DNA of 64,000 nucleotides from Lacticaseibacillus absianus (GTDB taxonomy: Bacteria > Bacillota > Bacilli > Lactobacillales > Lactobacillaceae): the NCBI RefSeq assembly GCF_013407595.1, contig NZ_JABEKX010000001.1, positions 390,522-454,521 of the forward strand. The letters run 5' to 3'. The stretch's first letter is position 1; each line of letters starts with the position of its first letter. Shown here in pieces: positions 54,474-62,944 of the stretch. A program made the position numbers and the translations under genes. The notes under the pieces were generated by a model, which searched no databases, had not been told where the DNA came from, and was given only the letters and a program-made list of their open reading frames with translations.

Positions 54474-56588
54474 ATGAACGCAACCACACATGGCCGAAGC
54501 AGGTGGCGGCAAGGCATCGGGGCAGGCCTGATCGTGCTTGCCGTGACGTTGAGCGGGTTGGCGATCGCCACCATTGCCCCAACACCTGCGGCAAAGCTCC
54601 CGGCGTCAGGCACGATCACGACGATCACCCTGGTGCAAGACAGGGAGGGCCAGGCGACCGGCTACATTGCCGCGCTGCTGGATGGCCGCCAGTTCGCGGT
54701 GGACCGCGGCGCCTACACACAGTGGATGCGCCTGGGCGCCGGCACGATCGGTGCGGATAAGGTCGTGACGCATGCACTGCTTGCGCCGCGCGCAGCCTAT
54801 TGGCGCGCCGCGCTGTGGGGGGTGATGGCCGTGTGGAGCTTGCTCAAGGGGCTCGGCCTGCTGCTACGGGGACGGTGGCGGCCGGCCGGGGCGTGGCGCC
54901 AAGGGACCGGTGCGCTAGCTGCCACGGTCGTGATCGTCGCCGCAATGGGCGGCCTGGGGCAGCCCGCCTTACAGGCGCAAGCTGATCGGCACGCTGCGGC
55001 GGCGCCGACGAACGGGTGGGTCACCGCTAAGGCGGTCCAGCGCCTGGCCGTGGACCGCGGCCAGGCCACACACTTCGTCGTCGGCCTGAGCTATGTCACT
55101 GGCCAAGGGACCGTGGCCGCTTGGCAGCAAGTTGGGCCGACCACATACGCGCATCTGGCGCGCGGGCAGCAAATCACTGTGACACCGCTCACTGGTGGCG
55201 CAGGGGCCTTCATCCTCAAGGCCCCTGCCGGCAGCGATCCGCAGCTCGACTGGCTGTTGGCGCCCGCCCACCTGCTGTGGCTCATCTTATTGCCGGTGTG
55301 GACCGTCTTCGCCGTGGTGGACCTCAAGGGTGGCTCCCGGCGCCGTCGCCCGCCGCACGCCCCGAAGCCGGCGCGCCGACCGGGCCTTCAGCGGCCGCGG
55401 CAGTGGGCGAATGCGGCGCACCATCCCGCCCACCAGCTCGGCCGATTACCGCTACCGGTGGGCTGGCTGACGCTGACCGGTGCGCTGATCGTCATTACCG
55501 GCGGGTACGCCGTCTACCAGCCGCAGCTGCTTGCGCCGCAGTCGACTCACGCCGCGGTCGCTAGACCGCGTCCCGGCCAGCAGACTGTGAGTGCGGGCGA
55601 GGCGCGGGCCCACATTCTGGCGACCATGCCGGCGATGGCCCCTGCGGAACGCGGCCAGCAGTGGGCGGTGTAAGCGCAACTGACCGATGGGTACGCCCAG
55701 CTCGTCGCCGATCTGATGAACGGCCACAAGCGGACGACTGCGCAGCGCAAGGCGAACCGCACGCGCGTCGCGACGCTGGCTAAGCAGATCCAGGCGCCGA
55801 CCAGCCACGAGGGCCAAGCGCTGCGCACCTATGCGCATGACGTGGTCGAAGCCTTGACCTTCTTCGACAGCGCCAACGCGGATCAGGATGCCTTCGACGA
55901 CTACCTGCCAGATCACCTCGTCTACCTGTCGGCTGAGAGCATCGTCCTCAGCCACCAGTTCTACGATGATCGCGTGCCCAGCGGGCTGACTGCGATGGGC
56001 AAGGTGTACCAGAACGGCTGGGCGCAGGCCAAGCCGGCGGTCAGTGCCGCTGCGGCGTTCAGGGAAAACCAGACTCGCTGGTGCTACGCAACACAGCTGC
56101 AGTCCCGCAAGCAGATCCAAGCCAGCGCCCGACCGCTGTTGACCCTGTTTCAGCTCGAAGACGCCAGTCGCGCCGCCTACGACATCAAGGACGTGCACGT
56201 CGGCCAGCGCAAGCTGACGACGCCGGGGCTGACCCTGACCTTCGACCGCGCCCGTCGCGTCGGCAAGGACCGCCTGCTCGTCGTCTACACCGTCACGAAC
56301 CGCACGAAGCGCGCCTACCTGGCGTTGCACCTGCTCAACAACTTCGGCGTCGGCTTCACCCAGCGGACGGATCAGCGAGTCGACCAGAAGCTGACCACAC
56401 TGCCCTCGACGGCGGGTCTGACCGCCGCCGAGCGCAAGCTGGTCCAACGCGAGTCGCGCTACCTGCTGCCGGGCCAGACCAGCCAAGCGGCCGTGGTGGT
56501 CACCGGCACCGTGGCGACGGCCCCGGTCAATTACATCGTCGGTGGGGGCCGCAACCGGGTGCTGGCGACCTGGACACTGAGCGACTGA
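54474..56588 (+). pseudogene. membrane-protein gene split by an in-frame TAA
   Basis: The frame starting at ATG 54474 (after GGAGGAGA) runs 399 codons to a TAA at 55671-55673, then continues in the same frame without another stop to 56588, giving about 704 codons in all. The second part has no ribosome binding site at its first ATG (55716), so one gene broken by a nonsense change is the best reading. The first part has membrane helices near residues 14-35, 107-130, 143-160, 262-285 and 328-345, with extracytoplasmic loops between them. The second part is a helical region followed by a beta-rich domain ([18 protein letters not shown], then [14 protein letters not shown]) like DUF5067-type domains. 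The N-terminal product may still be made. Confidence 0.7.
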
Positions 56589-56598
56589 AGCCAAGCGT

Positions 56599-56622
56599 GG
56601 GGGCGCACCGCCCCCTTTTTTT
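56599..56622 (+). terminator. terminator after the split gene
   Basis: GGGGGC/GCCCCC with a 5-base loop and a run of seven T. Confidence 0.88.
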
Positions 56623-56659
56623 GCTATACTGGGAGCAGCAAAAACTGGAGGAGCAGCGT

Positions 56660-57139
56660 ATGAACATCAAGATCATCGGCGTCGGCAAGTTGAAGGAGAA
56701 GTACTTCAAGGATGGCATCGCCGAATACAAGAAGCGCCTCAATAAGTTCGCCAAGGTCGATATCGTCGAGGTGCCAGACGAGAAGGCCCCGGAGTCCCTG
56801 TCCGAAGCCGAGATGGCCCACGTCAAGGCCGTCGAAGGTGAACGCATCCTCGGCAAGATCAAGGACAAGGAGTGGGTGATCGCACTGGCCATCGAGGGCA
56901 AGCAGCGCAGCTCCGAGGCCTTCGCCCAGGAGCTCCAGGACCTGACCACCTACGGCCATTCCGACATCACCTTCGTCATCGGCGGCTCCCTGGGCCTCGC
57001 CCCGGCGGTCATGAAGCGCGCCGACAACACGCTGAGCTTCGGCAAGCTGACCATGCCGCACCAGCTGATGCGGTTGGTGCTGATCGAGCAGGTGTACCGG
57101 GCGTTCATGATCGGGATCGGGAGTCCGTATCATAAGTGA
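56660..57139 (+). CDS. rlmH: 23S rRNA (pseudouridine-1915-N3)-methyltransferase
   Basis: A 159-residue SPOUT-family enzyme that methylates pseudouridine 1915 in helix 69 of 23S rRNA, using S-adenosylmethionine. The knot segments [11 protein letters not shown] and [20 protein letters not shown] are characteristic, and the length matches the family. The ATG at 56660 follows GGAGGAG; a TATACT -10 box lies at 56625-56630. A conserved core gene, useful as a chromosomal marker. Confidence 0.97.
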   Translation: MNIKIIGVGKLKEKYFKDGIAEYKKRLNKFAKVDIVEVPDEKAPESLSEAEMAHVKAVEGERILGKIKDKEWVIALAIEGKQRSSEAFAQELQDLTTYGHSDITFVIGGSLGLAPAVMKRADNTLSFGKLTMPHQLMRLVLIEQVYRAFMIGIGSPYHK

Positions 57140-57169
57140 GGCGGTTTTCTGTCATCCGGAGGTATGTTA

Positions 57170-57649
57170 ATGGCGATTCAGATTAGACGGTTTGAAACAG
57201 ATGATGCCGAAGAAGTAGCGGCACTTGTCGCACGAACGCTTCGAGAATCGAATGGCAAAGATTACTCTGCGAAATATATCGAAGAGGAGATCCATCGAAT
57301 GCCGGCAGCCTTCTTTGTTGAGAAGGCCAAACAGACTCATTTTTATGTCTTCTGTCATCAGGATCAAATCATCGGCACAGGGGCCATCGGATCTTACTGG
57401 GGAAGCGAGACTGAGTTCAGCCTGTTTGACATCTTTGTCCTTCCGGAATATCAAGGACGCGGTGTTGGTCGCCTGGTTATTGAAACACTTGAGGCAGACG
57501 AGTATTTCAAGCGGGCCCAACGGGTTGAAATCCCAGCATCGATTACGGGCGTCGACTTCTATCGTCACATGGGATATGACTTTAAGCGTGGTCATGCAGT
57601 CCTTGACGAGGAGCGGTTATACCGGCTAGAAAAGCACAAAGTACAGTGA
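57170..57649 (+). CDS. GNAT-family acetyltransferase
   Basis: A 159-residue N-acetyltransferase with the acetyl-CoA-binding segment LPEYQGRGVGRLVIETL and the C-terminal GVDFYRHMGYDF motif. The ATG at 57170 lies 7 bases after CCGGAGG; the ATG at 57164 is too close. The substrate is unknown. A/T-ending codons are frequent, unlike the neighbouring rlmH, which suggests recent acquisition. Confidence 0.88.
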   Translation: MAIQIRRFETDDAEEVAALVARTLRESNGKDYSAKYIEEEIHRMPAAFFVEKAKQTHFYVFCHQDQIIGTGAIGSYWGSETEFSLFDIFVLPEYQGRGVGRLVIETLEADEYFKRAQRVEIPASITGVDFYRHMGYDFKRGHAVLDEERLYRLEKHKVQ

Positions 57650-57889
57650 GCAACGAAAGATGAATATTTGAGACTGAATATGCGGGATGCCGGCGGGTAT
57701 CGTTTTCAGGTAACTGGATGTTTGACTGTTATCGCCAACCCCGGTTGATATTGGTTAAGTACGATGTTGATTATTCACGCGTTAAAGTGCAGGTAGACGA
57801 AATTGAACAGTTATATGCAAAAATCATACGCGCGACCATTAGCTATGCGCAGCGTATGGGCATCAGCGTAGAAGGATCTAGGAGGCATT

Positions 57890-58525
57890 ATGATGACGAT
57901 CGATGTGACGATAGCGTGGTCAGACGATCCGCAGGCGAATGTCCAAACGGTACAGACCATTTTGGCCGACTTACCTGAGTGGTTTGGCTTGCCGGAATCG
58001 ACGCAGTCGTATATTGATGAGGCGGCGCATCTGCCGCTATGGGTCGCGAAGACGCAGGGGAAGATCATTGGCTTTATCGATCTCAATGAAACCAGTTCTG
58101 CCACGGCTGAGATCAGCTGCATGGGGGTCCTCAAACAGTATCAGCACTTGGGTGTGGGCACCTTGCTGGTTGGGGCCCTCACTCAGTTTGCCCAGCAGCA
58201 GTACCAGTACCTTCAAGTGAAAACGGTCGATGAGGGCCACTACAAGCAGTACGACGAGACGATCCGGTTTTATGAAGCGATGGGATTCGGTCGACTTGAA
58301 GTCTTTCCGACGCTCTGGGACGCATGGAACCCGTGTTTGATCTTGGTTCAGCACCTCGGTCACTGCGCGGATCGTGATCAGAGGGAGACCGATATTGCCA
58401 GGACCGGCGCCCATCAACCCCGTCACCGACAGGGCAACCAGCGGCCCGATCGGCGCACCAAAACCACCGCGAACGATTTCACGCGTTCGCGGTGGCTTTT
58501 TGCTGTGTGCTCGATCAGTTGCTGA
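57890..58525 (+). CDS. GNAT-family acetyltransferase with an aberrant C-terminal extension
   Basis: A 211-residue frame. Residues 1-152 are a normal GNAT protein (MGVLKQYQHLGVGTLLVGAL for acetyl-CoA, then RFYEAMGFGRLEVFP). From about residue 155 onward (GHCADRDQRETDIARTGAHQ) the sequence is polar, Arg-rich and unlike a folded domain, and it runs through the terminator hairpin at 58464-58501. The original stop was therefore probably lost by deletion or recombination. The start follows TAGGAGG. Composition is lower in GC than the surroundings up to about 58340. Confidence 0.75.
   Translation: MMTIDVTIAWSDDPQANVQTVQTILADLPEWFGLPESTQSYIDEAAHLPLWVAKTQGKIIGFIDLNETSSATAEISCMGVLKQYQHLGVGTLLVGALTQFAQQQYQYLQVKTVDEGHYKQYDETIRFYEAMGFGRLEVFPTLWDAWNPCLILVQHLGHCADRDQRETDIARTGAHQPRHRQGNQRPDRRTKTTANDFTRSRWLFAVCSISC
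58464..58501. terminator. terminator hairpin between convergent genes
   Basis: CCACCGCGAAC pairs perfectly with GTTCGCGGTGG around 10 bases, followed by CTTTTT. It lies inside the extended acetyltransferase frame. Confidence 0.85.
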
Positions 58526-60305
58526 CGACCGGTTCGCCTAAGCCACTCAAGGTCTGGGCGAAGATGCGCAGGCGCTGGGCGTAGCTGGGGTGATCAGACT
58601 GCGCCGCGAGCACCTGCTTCAGGGTGCTGAGGTCGTCGGTGATGATCCCGTCAACGTCGGCGAAGACCATCGCGGCCATCGCGTCGCGGTCGTTGACGGT
58701 CCACGCCCACACGCCTTGATGGCGCGCGTGAACCGCGTCAACGAGGCTGGTATCGAGTGTGGAGTACTCGACGGTGTAGGCGCTCAGGTCAGTCTGCGGG
58801 GCGACCAGGCTGTACGGCATGATGAAGCTGACGTACAGCGCGGGGACTCGGCGGTGGAGCTGGACCATCAGTGGATAGTTCAACGAGTGCACGCGGTCAC
58901 CGTGCGCGATCAGGCGTTGGGCGTAGCGCTGGATAAAATGGGCCAGCATCTGGGGACTGTCGGCGCTTGTCGTTTTGAGCTCAACGATCAGCTTCTGATC
59001 CAGGGCCTCGGCGGTCGCGAGATAGTCATCGAAGCTCGCGAGCTTTGCGTGGTGCCCGTTCTCACGCACTGTGATCTGGGTCAGTTGCGCCAGGGTCAGT
59101 GAGTGCGGGGTGCGGTCGATCCCGGCCAAGGCGCGCAGGTCCTCGTCGTGGAGCACGATGAACTGGCCGTCTTTGGTCTCGTGCAGATCCATCTCGACGT
59201 AATCGGGCCGTTCAGCCGCGGTTTTGCGCAGCGCCGGCAGGGTGTTCTGCACGCCGTTACCGGCGTCGACCCCGCGGTGCGAGATCGTCAGAGGCTGTTC
59301 TGTCAAGGCGCCCCGCATATAGACCGCGCCGAACGCGGCCATGATCGCCACGATGAGGCCGCCGACGCCTAAGACCAGAGCCCGGCGGAGCCAGTGATGC
59401 CGGGGACGCAGCGTGCTGGGGACGCGATCGGCCGTCGGCGACTCGGGGGCGACGAGGAACAAGAGGAACAAGACGCTGCCCATGCCGGCGAGCAACTCTT
59501 GCCCCGCCAAGAGCAAGGTCAGTGTGGTGACCGCTGCTGGGAAGGCCACGCGGGTCTGATCCAAGGTAGTCTGCAGCGCGATCAGGCCGCTAGTCCACGC
59601 GTAGCTGAGCACCGCCATCAGCACGGTCAGCAGTGTCACGCGCCAGAGGTACTGCCAGACATGGTGGCGCGTCGCTTGCCAGGAGTGCCGGGCCGCGACC
59701 ATGAGGGGCTGATCGTGCAGGATCGTGTTCGGCAGCACGTGGATCCACCGGATGCCCAGCACCGTCACGACGAGGTAAAAAGCGAGCAAGAGGACGGCCA
59801 GCCAAGGTTTCGTCGCGATCCAATCGACGACAAATGTCGGGATCATCACCTTGCTCAGTAAGTCCGAGTGGATCACGATCCCGGCAAACGGCACGATCAA
59901 AAGCAGGTACAGGGCGAAGAAGCCGAAGCTCGCCAGCGAAAGGTGTCGCAGATCGCGAATGCCTTCCATGACGATCGTGCGAAGTCTGAGGCCGGTGCGG
60001 CGGCGGATATTGTCGATCCCGCCCAGCAACAGCGCGAACTGAAGGTAGACGAGTAACAAAATAAGCACTAGTAGCCCGAGCAAGCCGAGACTGGCGAACG
60101 GGTGCTGGGTGAGGACCGCCAGCACGTTATCCACGCCGAGGTAGGGGATGTGTGCGCGTTGCAGGAGCGCTGCTGTGATCCAGCGCAGCAGCGGCAGGAT
60201 GACGCCCGAGGTCAGGAGCGAGACCGCGCCGACCAGGAGCAGGTAGCTCCCCCAGCGCGCGCCAAACTCGCGTAGCAGGTGATAGACATAACGAAACGAT
60301 CGCAT
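58515..60305 (-). CDS. glycerophosphodiester phosphodiesterase with N-terminal membrane domain
   Basis: A 596-residue protein. Residues 1-335 hold six to eight membrane helices of the GDPD-associated membrane domain. From about residue 340 the catalytic GDPD domain follows: ISHRGVDAGNGVQNT, YVEMDLHETKDGQFIVLHD (metal-binding Glu and Asp), LIVELK, and the terminal VWAWTVND and DVDGIITD. It would cleave glycerophosphodiesters from lipid or teichoic acid turnover at the outer face of the membrane. The ATG follows CGGAGGCG. Single gene. Confidence 0.93.
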   Translation of the reverse strand: MRSFRYVYHLLREFGARWGSYLLLVGAVSLLTSGVILPLLRWITAALLQRAHIPYLGVDNVLAVLTQHPFASLGLLGLLVLILLLVYLQFALLLGGIDNIRRRTGLRLRTIVMEGIRDLRHLSLASFGFFALYLLLIVPFAGIVIHSDLLSKVMIPTFVVDWIATKPWLAVLLLAFYLVVTVLGIRWIHVLPNTILHDQPLMVAARHSWQATRHHVWQYLWRVTLLTVLMAVLSYAWTSGLIALQTTLDQTRVAFPAAVTTLTLLLAGQELLAGMGSVLFLLFLVAPESPTADRVPSTLRPRHHWLRRALVLGVGGLIVAIMAAFGAVYMRGALTEQPLTISHRGVDAGNGVQNTLPALRKTAAERPDYVEMDLHETKDGQFIVLHDEDLRALAGIDRTPHSLTLAQLTQITVRENGHHAKLASFDDYLATAEALDQKLIVELKTTSADSPQMLAHFIQRYAQRLIAHGDRVHSLNYPLMVQLHRRVPALYVSFIMPYSLVAPQTDLSAYTVEYSTLDTSLVDAVHARHQGVWAWTVNDRDAMAAMVFADVDGIITDDLSTLKQVLAAQSDHPSYAQRLRIFAQTLSGLGEPVVSN

Positions 60306-60430
60306 AAATTCGCCTCCGTGAATTTAGTCCAGCTTACCACAGGTCGCCGGCGGAACCTAAGCAGAGCACTCGGGCCAACCGAACGCCCCAAAAACGGAAA
60401 AACTGACCCGCACTCGGGCGTTGAGAACGG

Positions 60431-60436
60431 TATAAT
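60431..60436 (+). promoter_or_regulatory. -10 box of the small membrane-protein gene
   Basis: A perfect TATAAT, 40 bases upstream of the start codon. A convincing -35 box is not visible at the usual distance. Confidence 0.6.
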
Positions 60437-60475
60437 GGCGACACAATCACGTACCGACCAAAGGAGGGCCCCAAC

Positions 60476-60775
60476 ATGCAACTTGACCCAACGCACCGCT
60501 ACGCCCAACAGGCGACGCCACGCACCCAACGACTGTTTATTGGCACCAGCGTGATGACGCTGGTCTTCATTGCCCTGACCATCTGGCACAGCTGGTGGTG
60601 GGGCCTTGGCGTGGTGGCGATCGTGAGCTTCTGGGCGCTGTATTCGACGCAGATGAAAACCGTCCCGGTCGCCGACCTGACCGATCAGCAACTGCTGACG
60701 GTGCCGATGGTCGAGTGGCGGGCGTTCAAGCAGGCGTACCCGACGCAAGTCGCGAAGGCCGGCACGCGCGTCTAA
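60476..60775 (+). CDS. small membrane protein of unknown function
   Basis: A 99-residue protein with two adjacent hydrophobic helices (about residues 20-37 and 40-57) rich in Trp, and a C-terminal soluble part (TDQQLLTVPMVEWRAFKQAY). The start follows AAAGGAGGG. No family recognised. Confidence 0.7.
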   Translation: MQLDPTHRYAQQATPRTQRLFIGTSVMTLVFIALTIWHSWWWGLGVVAIVSFWALYSTQMKTVPVADLTDQQLLTVPMVEWRAFKQAYPTQVAKAGTRV

Positions 60776-60922
60776 CCGATCGACGCTGCCGTCAGGTTGC
60801 GGCGCGCACGACGACGAGCCGCCTTGGCATGCGCGGGCGGGCAGGCGGGCGGCTGAGTCGCTGACTTGCCTTAGCGGGCGAGATGCGGTATTATCACGCC
60901 AACACTAGAAGGAGGCGTGGGG

Positions 60923-61462
60923 ATGAAGACAGCGGATCAAACAGCGCGGCAGGCTGGTAATCGCTACTATGGGGCAGGCGGTTTCAGCGCGGTCACGGCA
61001 TTTTTCGGGAATTATGTGAATTTCAAGGGGCGCAGTACTCGCCGGGAGTATTGGTGGTTCACCCTATTTGCGGTGATCACCGGCTTCATCATTGGGGCGG
61101 TCTGGTTCGTGCAGATGTTCAGCCGGGTCGCGATGCTGACACAGCGGTATTCGGCGGCTGAGATCCAGGGGATGTCGCCGTGGGACCTCGTGTTCGGCGG
61201 CTCGGTGCCGCTGATGATCGTTGCCGGCGTCCTCTGGCTGGCCCTGCTAGCGCCGTCAACAGCGCTGGGGGTCCGGCGGTTCCGAGACGCCGGCGTGCAC
61301 TGGGGCTGGTACATCGCGCTGTTAGTACTGGCGTGGACGGTGAACCTCCTGCCGGCGACTTGGATCGGGCTGAGAAGCATGATCAGCCTGAGCGACTCGA
61401 TCGTGATCATCGTGATCGCAGCGCTCCCGAGCAAGCCGCTCCCGCCGCTTGACGAAGACTGA
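60923..61462 (+). CDS. DUF805-family membrane protein
   Basis: A 179-residue protein with the DUF805 signature FKGRSTRREYWWFTLF and a later LGVRRFRDAGVHWGWYI segment between about four membrane helices. The ATG at 60923 is 7 bases after AAGGAGG; the GTG at 60917 is too close. Function unknown; the family is widespread in the bacterial inner membrane. Confidence 0.88.
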   Translation: MKTADQTARQAGNRYYGAGGFSAVTAFFGNYVNFKGRSTRREYWWFTLFAVITGFIIGAVWFVQMFSRVAMLTQRYSAAEIQGMSPWDLVFGGSVPLMIVAGVLWLALLAPSTALGVRRFRDAGVHWGWYIALLVLAWTVNLLPATWIGLRSMISLSDSIVIIVIAALPSKPLPPLDED

Positions 61463-61472
61463 CAAGCGTTAG

Positions 61473-61574
61473 AGGCTGCGCCACCAAGCGGTTGTTAGCC
61501 CAGCGGATACGTGCGCCCCTCTGTCAGACCCGAACTTAGGGGCGACAGAGGGGCGCACTGTTTTGGCGCGGCCT
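61473..61574. mobile_element. palindromic element, short copy
   Basis: AGGCTGCGCCA at 61473-61483 and TGGCGCGGCCT at 61564-61574 are near-perfect terminal inverted repeats. Inside are a perfect 15-base stem (61511-61525 with 61544-61558) and the loop sequence ACCCGAACTTAGG. It shares TTAGCCCAG and ACCCGAACTTAGG with the element at 62603-62773. No transposase; possibly a MITE or the remains of an insertion sequence. It may also act as a terminator. Confidence 0.6.
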
Positions 61575-61689
61575 GTTCTGGACTCGTCAGGCGTCTCCCT
61601 CGGGCGTTGATTTTGGTACGGTCCCTTTTTGCCCGGATCAGGTGAGTTTGTGGTACATTAGTCATCAGATCGTTCGGGGAGGGCAACAC

Positions 61690-62592
61690 ATGCAACTATC
61701 CAAGACCAAGGCCAATACGCTGCTGATGCTGGCGGCGGTGATCTGGGGCGCCGGGTATATCTGGTCGAAACAGGCGACGAACGCCGGGCTGCCGGCGGGG
61801 GCGATCAACGCGCTGCGTGGACTGATCTACGCGGGGCTCGCCTACGCGTTCTTTCACCGTACGATCAACCGGATGACGCGACAGGACCTGCGCGTCGGAC
61901 TGATCGCGGGTGGGATCAACTTTCTCGGCTATCAGTTGCAGACACTGGGGCTGAGCTACACGACCCCGGCGAACAACGCCTTTTTGACCGCGACATACGT
62001 GGTCTTGGTGCCGTTCATCGTGTGGTTGGTGTTCCACCAACGCCCAGAGCGCAAGAGCTTCTTGGCGATCCTGATTTGTATGGTCGGGATGGGCTTTTTG
62101 ACCAACGTCTTCACTCAGGGGTTCGCCTTGCACATCGGGGACGCGCTGACCATCGTCTCGGCGGTGTTCTACGCCGGCCAGATCGTCTACTTCGGGATGG
62201 CAGACGGCACGCCGCCGTGGACGCTCGCCTTCATGCTGGGCGTGACGCAGGGCGTGTTCGGCGCGCTGTGGTCACTGCTGTTCGAGCGCGGCGCGTACGC
62301 GGCGATCGACTGGTCCGCCGGGCTGCCACCGGTGATCATCCTCGGGGTGGTCTCATCGTTTGGCGCCCAGACGCTGCAGCTGGTCGGCCAGCGGTTCACC
62401 GACCCCACGCCGGCGGGGCTGATCCTGATGACCGAGTCGATGTTCGGGACGCTGTTCTCCGTCGTGCTCGGCTTCGAGCCGTTCACGGCGAGCCTGCTGA
62501 TCGGCGGCTCACTGATCGTTTTGGCCCTGCTGACGATGCAGGTGGGGCTGCGCCGCCTGTGGCCGTTTCGACAGCGCGTCCGTGACCACTGA
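61690..62592 (+). CDS. EamA/DMT-superfamily transporter
   Basis: A 300-residue protein with ten membrane helices in two EamA halves (WGAGYIWSKQATNAGLPAG, then SYTTPANNAFLTATYVVLVP; second half SFGAQTLQLVGQRFTDPTPA and MTESMFGTLFSVVLG). Such proteins export metabolites or amino acids; the substrate is unknown. The ATG at 61690 follows GGGGAGGG. It stands between two related palindromic elements. Confidence 0.9.
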   Translation: MQLSKTKANTLLMLAAVIWGAGYIWSKQATNAGLPAGAINALRGLIYAGLAYAFFHRTINRMTRQDLRVGLIAGGINFLGYQLQTLGLSYTTPANNAFLTATYVVLVPFIVWLVFHQRPERKSFLAILICMVGMGFLTNVFTQGFALHIGDALTIVSAVFYAGQIVYFGMADGTPPWTLAFMLGVTQGVFGALWSLLFERGAYAAIDWSAGLPPVIILGVVSSFGAQTLQLVGQRFTDPTPAGLILMTESMFGTLFSVVLGFEPFTASLLIGGSLIVLALLTMQVGLRRLWPFRQRVRDH

Positions 62593-62602
62593 CTTGACGC
62601 TT

Positions 62603-62773
62603 ACAAGGGGCTGTGCCATAACGCGGTTTTAGCCCAGAGTATAAGAGCGATCCCCTGAAAAACCCGAACTTAGGTTTTGCAGGGGATCGCTCTTATACGG
62701 CTAGGGCGTTGCGTTATGGCACGTAACGTTCTGGAATAGTCGTGCCACCAGAGGTTATGGCACAGCCCCTTGT
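62603..62773. mobile_element. palindromic element, long copy with 20-bp terminal inverted repeats
   Basis: The terminal repeats at 62603-62622 and 62754-62773 are perfect over 20 bases. An inner perfect 18-base stem (62640-62657 with 62680-62697) surrounds the loop sequence ACCCGAACTTAGG. A further GTTATGGCAC occurs at 62713-62722. No coding capacity. It looks like a MITE or a decayed insertion sequence. Clear target-site duplications were not seen. Confidence 0.7.
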
Positions 62774-62850
62774 CGTCTCGTGATGGGCGCTGTCCGCGTG
62801 ATAGGGGCGTGGTTGGGGGGCAAAAAGGGCGTCGATCAGCCGGAGTTTGT
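62774..62850. other. remaining intergenic sequence
   Basis: I see nothing definable between the palindromic element and the operator-like repeat that follows. Confidence 0.4.
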
Positions 62851-62868
62851 GACGTTCTCATGAACGTC
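62851..62868. promoter_or_regulatory. operator-like palindrome
   Basis: GACGTTC and GAACGTC are perfect arms around TCAT, ending 12 bases before the -35 box of the next promoter. Confidence 0.5.
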
Positions 62869-62880
62869 TCATCAAATTGC

Positions 62881-62908
62881 TTGACATTATGCCACAGTCT
62901 TGTAAGCT
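62881..62908 (+). promoter_or_regulatory. promoter of the epimerase gene
   Basis: A perfect TTGACA at 62881-62886, a 16-base spacer and TAAGCT at 62903-62908. Confidence 0.6.
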
Positions 62909-62944
62909 GAGTTAAATTTGACTTTCAGGATCGGAGGGATCGCT

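Noticed and set aside
57718-57978. Possible 86-residue protein upstream of the second acetyltransferase
   Set aside because: No ribosome binding site, it overlaps the well-supported start of the acetyltransferase, and no family is recognised. It could be a gene remnant.
58340-58495. Minus-strand frame with a membrane-like stretch (LVALSVTGLMGAGPGNIGL)
   Set aside because: It might be the remnant of a transporter gene, but it is short, has no start signal, and antisense frames in GC-rich DNA often look like this.
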